Source: Prevotellaceae bacterium UBA4301 (GTDB lineage: Bacteria; Bacteroidota; Bacteroidia; Bacteroidales; Bacteroidaceae). Taken from it: a stretch of 64,000 nucleotides of DNA. Below, one piece after another: positions 59,451 through 64,000 of the stretch. Location: contig DGUV01000067.1 in assembly GCA_002395775.1 (NCBI GenBank), positions 1 through 64,000 of the forward strand, read 5' to 3'. Positions within the stretch are counted from its first letter, which is position 1. Every line of letters begins with the position of its first letter. A program made the translations under genes and the position numbers. Under the pieces are notes generated by a model. The model did not search any database, was not told the origin of the DNA, and worked only from the letters and a program-made list of their open reading frames with translations.

Positions 59451-60445
59451 AAGAGATTTTAGCCAAACTCCTCAACCACGAATACCTGACCCGGGAGGAG
59501 ATGAAAAACATCCTGATAGGGATAACCCATAGCGAGTTTCCCAATGAACAAATTACGGCCCTTTTGACTTGCCTGCAGATGCGTGGTGTCAGCGTGGACG
59601 AACTGCTCGGCTTCCGCGACGGCGTCTTGGAAACGGGTGTCAGTGCCATTCTCGACTGCGACCGCTACATCGATGTTGTGGGCACAGGCGGCGACCGCAA
59701 GAACACGTTCAACATCTCCACCACGGCCTGTTTCGTCATTGCCGGTGCCGGATACAAAGTAGCCAAGCATGGCAACTATGCTGCTACCAGCGTGAGCGGT
59801 GCCTCCAATGTCATCCAGCACCATGGCATCAAGTTCACCGACGACATCGACCGTCTGAACCGTTCACTCAACGAAGCTGGCATCGTCTATCTCCATGCCC
59901 AGCTCTTTGCCAAGGCCATGAAGTTTGTGGGCCCCATCCGCAAGGCGCTGCAGTTCCCCACTATCTTCAACCTGCTCGGTCCCATCGTCAATCCCAGTCA
60001 GCCCAAGTGTCAGTTGCTGGGCGTGGCCAACCTCGACCAGATGCGGCTCTATCATCAGGTGTATCAGAAACTTGGTATTGACTATGGCATCGTGAACTCC
60101 ATCGATGGCTATGATGAAATTTCGCTCACAGGCGATTTCAAGGTGACGACGAACAGCTACGAGCGCATCTTCCGCCCCCAGGACCTTGGTTTCGACATCG
60201 CCAAACCCGAGGAACTCGTAGGCGGAGCCACAGAGGAAGAAGCAGCACAGATATTCGACTCCGTGCTCGAGAATCGTGCCCTGCCTGCCCAGAAGAACAT
60301 CGTCCTGGCCAATGCAGCCTTTGGCATTCAGGTACTGGAGAAGGGTCAGAAGAGCGTGGAGGAATGCATGGAGATAGCCCGCGAAAGCATCGACAGCGGA
60401 AGCGCCCTGCGTACATTCCGTAAGTTTGTGGAGTTGAACAGTTAA
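59447..60445 (+). CDS. trpD: anthranilate phosphoribosyltransferase
   Basis: A 332-residue enzyme that adds phosphoribose to anthranilate. DVVGTGGDRKNTFNISTTAC (phosphate-binding glycine motif), KHGNYAATSVSGASNV and FNLLGPIVNPSQPKCQLLGV are typical. It overlaps trpG by four bases and is 13 bp before trpC. Confidence 0.97.
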   Translation: MKEILAKLLNHEYLTREEMKNILIGITHSEFPNEQITALLTCLQMRGVSVDELLGFRDGVLETGVSAILDCDRYIDVVGTGGDRKNTFNISTTACFVIAGAGYKVAKHGNYAATSVSGASNVIQHHGIKFTDDIDRLNRSLNEAGIVYLHAQLFAKAMKFVGPIRKALQFPTIFNLLGPIVNPSQPKCQLLGVANLDQMRLYHQVYQKLGIDYGIVNSIDGYDEISLTGDFKVTTNSYERIFRPQDLGFDIAKPEELVGGATEEEAAQIFDSVLENRALPAQKNIVLANAAFGIQVLEKGQKSVEECMEIARESIDSGSALRTFRKFVELNS

Positions 60446-60458
60446 AACCGAAACAACC

Positions 60459-61196
60459 ATGCAAGATATCTTACATGAAATTGTGGCCCGAAAGCGTCTG
60501 GAGATGGAACATCTCTATGCCAAGAAACCATCCCTACGCCAGGCCTTGCTGCAGAGCCAGACAGGCATCATCGCCGAATTCAAGCGCCGTTCGCCCTCGA
60601 AGGGCTGGATCAAGGAGGACGGGCGGGCCGACACGATTCCGCTGTCGTATCAGCAAGGCGGTGCGGCCGCCCTCAGCATCCTCACCGATCAGTCGTACTT
60701 CGGAGGCAGTGACCAGCTCATCCGCAAGGCACGTCTCAGCGGTGTGACCCTCCCCATCTTGTATAAGAACTTTGTCATCGACGAGGCCCAACTCTATGCG
60801 GCCGCCCTCTGTGGAGCTTCGGCAGTCTTGCTGATAGCCGCATGCCTGAGCAAGCAGGAATGCCGGTCGCTGTTGGACAAGGCTCACCAACTGGGACTCG
60901 AAGTGCTCTTGGAGATGCACGACGAACGCGAACTGGAGTATGCCGAACTGGAGCCAGACCTCTGTGGCATCAACAATCGCAATCTCGGCTCCTTCGTTAC
61001 CGATGTGGAACACAGTTTCCGCCTTGCTGAGTTGTTGCCCCGCGATGCGGTTAAGGTCAGCGAAAGCGGCATCAGCAATCCGCGGACGGTCAGTCAGTTG
61101 CGCGAGGCTGGTTTCCGTGGTTTCCTCATAGGCGAGACCTTTATGAAGACAGACAATCCAGGCCAAACCCTGCAAGATTTCATTGACCAATTATGA
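60459..61196 (+). CDS. trpC: indole-3-glycerol phosphate synthase
   Basis: A 245-residue TIM-barrel enzyme. IIAEFKRRSPSKGWI holds the Glu/Lys active-site pair; VLLIAACLSKQE, GINNRNLGSF and VSESGISNPRTV follow in family order. It overlaps trpF by ATGA. Confidence 0.97.
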   Translation: MQDILHEIVARKRLEMEHLYAKKPSLRQALLQSQTGIIAEFKRRSPSKGWIKEDGRADTIPLSYQQGGAAALSILTDQSYFGGSDQLIRKARLSGVTLPILYKNFVIDEAQLYAAALCGASAVLLIAACLSKQECRSLLDKAHQLGLEVLLEMHDERELEYAELEPDLCGINNRNLGSFVTDVEHSFRLAELLPRDAVKVSESGISNPRTVSQLREAGFRGFLIGETFMKTDNPGQTLQDFIDQL

Positions 61197-61804
61197 ATTG
61201 TAAATTGATTAAGGTTTGCGGTATGCGCGAAGCGGAGAACATCCGCGAGGCGGAGGCGTTGGGCATCGACTGGATGGGCTTCATCTTCTGGCCCCAATCC
61301 AGCAGATACGTTGCAGAGCGCCCCTCCTATCTGCCAACGAGATGCAAGCGTGTTGGCGTTTTCGTCGATGAACAAATCGAGCAAGTCCGGCAAATTGCAG
61401 AAGACTATGCCCTCGACATCATCCAGTTGCATGGGAACGAATCGCCGGAGTACGCCCGAACGCTCGATGGACGCACCCTCATCAAGGCATTCAATATCGC
61501 CACTGCCGACGACCTTGCACAGACCCGGCCCTACGAAGGCATCGTCGACCTCTTCCTCTTCGACACGAAGGGCAGGACGGTAGGCGGCAACGGAGAGAAA
61601 TTCGATTGGACGGTGCTCGAATCCTACCAGGGGGCGACACCTTTCCTGCTTAGTGGAGGCATAGGTCCCGACGATGCCGAGCGCATCAGGGCCTTCCGCC
61701 ATCCCCGTTGCATCGGCATCGACCTCAATTCCCGCTTTGAAGTTTCCCCTGCCTTCAAGGACATAGACAGACTTAGGGGATTCGTTAAACAAATCAGATC
61801 ATGA
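61193..61804 (+). CDS. trpF: phosphoribosylanthranilate isomerase
   Basis: A 203-residue TIM-barrel enzyme. KVCGMREAENI carries the catalytic Cys and FDTKGRTVGGNGEKFDW the catalytic Asp and phosphate-binding loop; LSGGIGPDDAERI closes the barrel. It is a separate gene from trpC, unlike in enterobacteria, and overlaps trpA by ATGA. Confidence 0.96.
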   Translation: MNCKLIKVCGMREAENIREAEALGIDWMGFIFWPQSSRYVAERPSYLPTRCKRVGVFVDEQIEQVRQIAEDYALDIIQLHGNESPEYARTLDGRTLIKAFNIATADDLAQTRPYEGIVDLFLFDTKGRTVGGNGEKFDWTVLESYQGATPFLLSGGIGPDDAERIRAFRHPRCIGIDLNSRFEVSPAFKDIDRLRGFVKQIRS

Positions 61805-62583
61805 ATAAGATAAATAAACTGTTTGCCGAAAGGCCCAAGGACAAGAAGTTCCTGAGCCTCTACTTCTGTGCAGGTGCTCCGACACTGGAGAGCACGACAC
61901 AGACTATCCTCACCCTCCAGCGTCGTGGCATTGACTTCCTGGAGGTGGGCATCCCCTTCAGCGACCCGTTGGCCGACGGTCCGGTCATTCAGGCGGCAGC
62001 CACCCGGGCCCTGAAGAATGGCATGAGCGTGCAACTGCTCTTCGACCAGTTGCGGAGCATCCGCCAGGAGGTCACCATCCCCCTCATCCTGATGGGCTAT
62101 CTTAATCCCATTCTCCACTACGGCATCGAGCGCTTCTGCCAGTCGTGTGTCGAAAGCGGCGTTTCCGGCATCATCATCCCCGACCTGCCCTTCCGCGACT
62201 ATCTGGAACAGGTGAAGCCCGTGGCCGACCGCTACGACCTGCGCGTCATCATGCTCATCACACCCGAGACCAGCGACGAGCGCATCCGCTTCATCGACGA
62301 GCACACCGATGGCTTCATCTACATGGTTTCTTCAGCTGCTACGACCGGTGCACAGCGCGAGTTCGATGAGAAGAAACAGGCATACTTCCGCCGCATCAAT
62401 GAGATGCAACTGCGCAATCCGCGCATGATAGGTTTCGGTATATCGAACCGCCAGACCCTGGAAGCTGCTCAGCAGAATGCGGCCGGGGCCATCATCGGTT
62501 CGAAATTCGTTACCCTGCTCGATGAGGCAGAAGGCAATGCCGACGTGGCTCTCGACCATTTGTTCGAGGCTCTCAATTCGTAG
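61801..62583 (+). CDS. trpA: tryptophan synthase alpha chain
   Basis: A 260-residue TIM barrel that cleaves indole-3-glycerol phosphate. FLEVGIPFSDPLADGP holds the catalytic Glu, GIIIPDLPFRDY the catalytic Asp, and FGISNRQTLEAA and GAIIGSKFV the phosphate site. It is the last gene of the operon; trpB is at the other end, six genes away, although the two proteins form one complex. Confidence 0.97.
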   Translation: MNKINKLFAERPKDKKFLSLYFCAGAPTLESTTQTILTLQRRGIDFLEVGIPFSDPLADGPVIQAAATRALKNGMSVQLLFDQLRSIRQEVTIPLILMGYLNPILHYGIERFCQSCVESGVSGIIIPDLPFRDYLEQVKPVADRYDLRVIMLITPETSDERIRFIDEHTDGFIYMVSSAATTGAQREFDEKKQAYFRRINEMQLRNPRMIGFGISNRQTLEAAQQNAAGAIIGSKFVTLLDEAEGNADVALDHLFEALNS

Positions 62584-62602
62584 GTGGACGGGGGGCTTAG
62601 TG

Positions 62603-63337
62603 TCAGTCTTTGGTGATGTCCTGCACCACCAAGCCAGCCAGCATGAGGCCGAATATGGCAGTGACGTGGCTGACCGTACCGTTGATTTGGGCTTTATGGA
62701 AAGGGTTGGCCTCGGCTGCAGGGCTGATGGCGGTTCCTTTGTTTTGCAGGAGCTCGTCGGAATAGATGCACTGAAACTTGCGGCTGGGGAACTGATGCTG
62801 GCGCTTGAACAGGTTGCGCAGGGCCCTTGCCAGGGGGTCGCCCTGAACCTTCCAGAACTCGGCCACGCGGATGCGGGTGGGGTCCATCTTCAGCGCCGCG
62901 CCCATGGAGGAGAACAGTCTGGCTCCCGACTGGCAAGTCTGACGGATGAGGAGGGCCTTGTCGCGAAGCGAGTCGATGGCATCGATGACGTAATCGTAGT
63001 CCTGCAGGGGAAACTGTTGGGCTGTGGTCTCGGTGAACACCTGCTGCAAGGCTGTGATTTCGGCATCGGGATTGATGGTGAGCAATCGCTGGCGCATGAC
63101 TTCCACCTTGGGCTGGCCCACAGTCAGGGTGGTGGCCAGGAGTTGGCGGTTGATGTTGCTCTCGGCCACGCTGTCGGCATCGACGATGGTGAGCTGCCGG
63201 ATGCCTGAGCGCACAAGACTCTCGGCGCACCACGAACCTACGCCACCCACGCCGAAGACGATGACGCGGCTCTTGGCCAGCCGCCCCATGGCCTCGGGGC
63301 CGACAAGCAGCTGTGTGCGCTGAAAAATATCATTCAT
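62603..63337 (-). CDS. tcdA: tRNA threonylcarbamoyladenosine dehydratase
   Basis: A 244-residue E1-like enzyme that cyclises t6A at position 37 of tRNAs, ATP dependent. VFGVGGVGSWCAESLVRSGI is the nucleotide-binding loop; DADSVAESNINRQLLAT, DYDYVIDAIDSLRDKALLI and SSMGAALKMDPTRIRV follow in family order. It is convergent with trpA, with only a 19-bp gap, and there is no clear terminator. Its ATG is preceded by a CATTTAC heptamer tract. Confidence 0.9.
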   Translation of the reverse strand: MNDIFQRTQLLVGPEAMGRLAKSRVIVFGVGGVGSWCAESLVRSGIRQLTIVDADSVAESNINRQLLATTLTVGQPKVEVMRQRLLTINPDAEITALQQVFTETTAQQFPLQDYDYVIDAIDSLRDKALLIRQTCQSGARLFSSMGAALKMDPTRIRVAEFWKVQGDPLARALRNLFKRQHQFPSRKFQCIYSDELLQNKGTAISPAAEANPFHKAQINGTVSHVTAIFGLMLAGLVVQDITKD

Positions 63338-63371
63338 TTACCATTTACCATTTAATCATTTACCATTTCAC
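63335..63371. repeat. CATTTAC heptamer tract at the tcdA start
   Basis: About five degenerate units, two perfect CATTTAC, in the spacer that includes the tcdA start codon. Same family as at 33657-33775 and 57351-57459. Confidence 0.75.
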
Positions 63372-63382
63372 CTTTTCCTTAA

Positions 63383-64000
63383 TCATCCTACAATCCACTT
63401 GCCCACCTTGGGGATGCGTTGCACCACCACGCAGGCAGCGCCTACTGCGGAGAACGTCAAGAGGGCGGTGAGAAGTATCTGTATCGGTGTGGTCCATATT
63501 CCCAGTAGTCCGTCGTGCCCCGTTCCCAAAGCCCCGCGCAACCATCCGCCAAGCATGGCCAGCACAACCATGTGGCTCAGATACATGCCATACGAAGCCT
63601 TTGAGACGGGGAGCAGGACGTGCTGATAGAAGTGTCCTGAGAACGAGAATTTCCGGAACAGAAGAATCCAGCCCAAGGCCATGAGGGCCACGCCGGTGGT
63701 ATCGTTAATCCAGGTGGTTTCCCACACGGCCACCATGCCCATGGGGCCGGTCACGGGAAATTGGCCCTGGGCATCGTTCATCACCATGGCGAGGAAGCCT
63801 CCGAAGGTGATGGCAAAGCCGGCGAGCCACAAGGGCAGTCCGATGCAGAGCGTGCGCCGCCACGATAGCGGTCCCACGAAGCGGCGGAAGTAAAGTCCCA
63901 GCAACAGGTAACCCACGAAACCGCTCAGATAGTAGAAGAGACCATAGGGATTCCAGCTGGCCTCGCCCCACAACGGATAATGGGCCGGGTTGGGGAGTCC
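63383..64000 (-). CDS. acyltransferase-3-like membrane protein, truncated by the window edge
   Basis: The C-terminal 205 or so residues of a polytopic membrane protein; the frame is open to the window edge, so the start is outside. It shows about six hydrophobic helices (YLSGFVGYLLLGLYFRRF, LWLAGFAITFGGFLAMV, MALGWILLF and others) and SKASYGMYLSHMVVLAMLG, a segment typical of the acyltransferase-3 (OafA/YrhL) family, which transfers acyl groups to surface glycans. It is 45 bp upstream of tcdA in the same direction. Confidence 0.75.
   Translation of the reverse strand, partial: GLPNPAHYPLWGEASWNPYGLFYYLSGFVGYLLLGLYFRRFVGPLSWRRTLCIGLPLWLAGFAITFGGFLAMVMNDAQGQFPVTGPMGMVAVWETTWINDTTGVALMALGWILLFRKFSFSGHFYQHVLLPVSKASYGMYLSHMVVLAMLGGWLRGALGTGHDGLLGIWTTPIQILLTALLTFSAVGAACVVVQRIPKVGKWIVG

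Overview
The window reads as chromosome of a gut or rumen Bacteroidales bacterium, most likely a Prevotella/Segatella-type organism. The evidence is: the Bacteroidetes promoter form (TTTG, about 20 nt, TAnnTTTG) ahead of many genes; few Shine-Dalgarno sites; an archaeal-type prolyl-tRNA synthetase; the trpB-E-G-D-C-F-A gene order; and many secreted proteins ending in a short [YF]-D-L-x-G-R ... G-[IV]-Y-I ... G-K-K tail. No species can be named from the sequence alone.

Layout. 1-826: spacer with a 22-bp-period palindrome array and a 30-bp repeat. 827-4390: HU-like protein, DEAD-type helicase, monofunctional transglycosylase and OmpA-type lipoprotein, all leftward. 4526-6007: proS. 6032-16197: GH39-, GH27- and GH51-like enzymes and a permease. 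16310-27181: secreted proteins sharing DUF4859-like modules, a CotH-type protein, a HExxH (DUF6055-like) protein, an AmpG-like permease and a 966-residue binding-module protein. 27219-31643: a receiver/PEP-synthase-like protein and gdhA. 31806-43563: an AlkZ-related protein, a secreted glutathione peroxidase-nitroreductase fusion, GH9, a second HExxH protein, GH2 and an AraC regulator. 43727-50325: an AT-richer integrated element. 50549-55486: three thioredoxin-fold lipid/periplasm-type proteins in an operon. 55901-62583: the trp operon with a leader-peptide attenuator. 62603-64000: tcdA and a truncated acyltransferase.

The most unusual part is the 6.6-kb element. It has a tyrosine recombinase, an AEP-primase-like replication gene cut by one in-frame TAA, small proteins, and only two virion-type genes: a P27-like small terminase and an HK97-like major capsid protein. 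It is bounded by a 26-bp direct repeat and sits inside a host array of 14-bp palindromes spaced 22 bp apart. This looks like a minimal phage satellite (or a cut-down prophage) that brings its own capsid and packaging-specificity proteins. The same 22-bp spacing recurs with different palindromes at two other places in the window, which suggests a general host feature that the element exploits.

The polysaccharide genes (GH39, GH27, GH51, GH9, GH2) and their neighbours point to secreted attack on plant arabinan/galactan/xylan-type material, but no SusC/SusD pair is present. The trp operon is a complete chorismate-to-tryptophan set and appears to be controlled by attenuation through three consecutive Trp codons.
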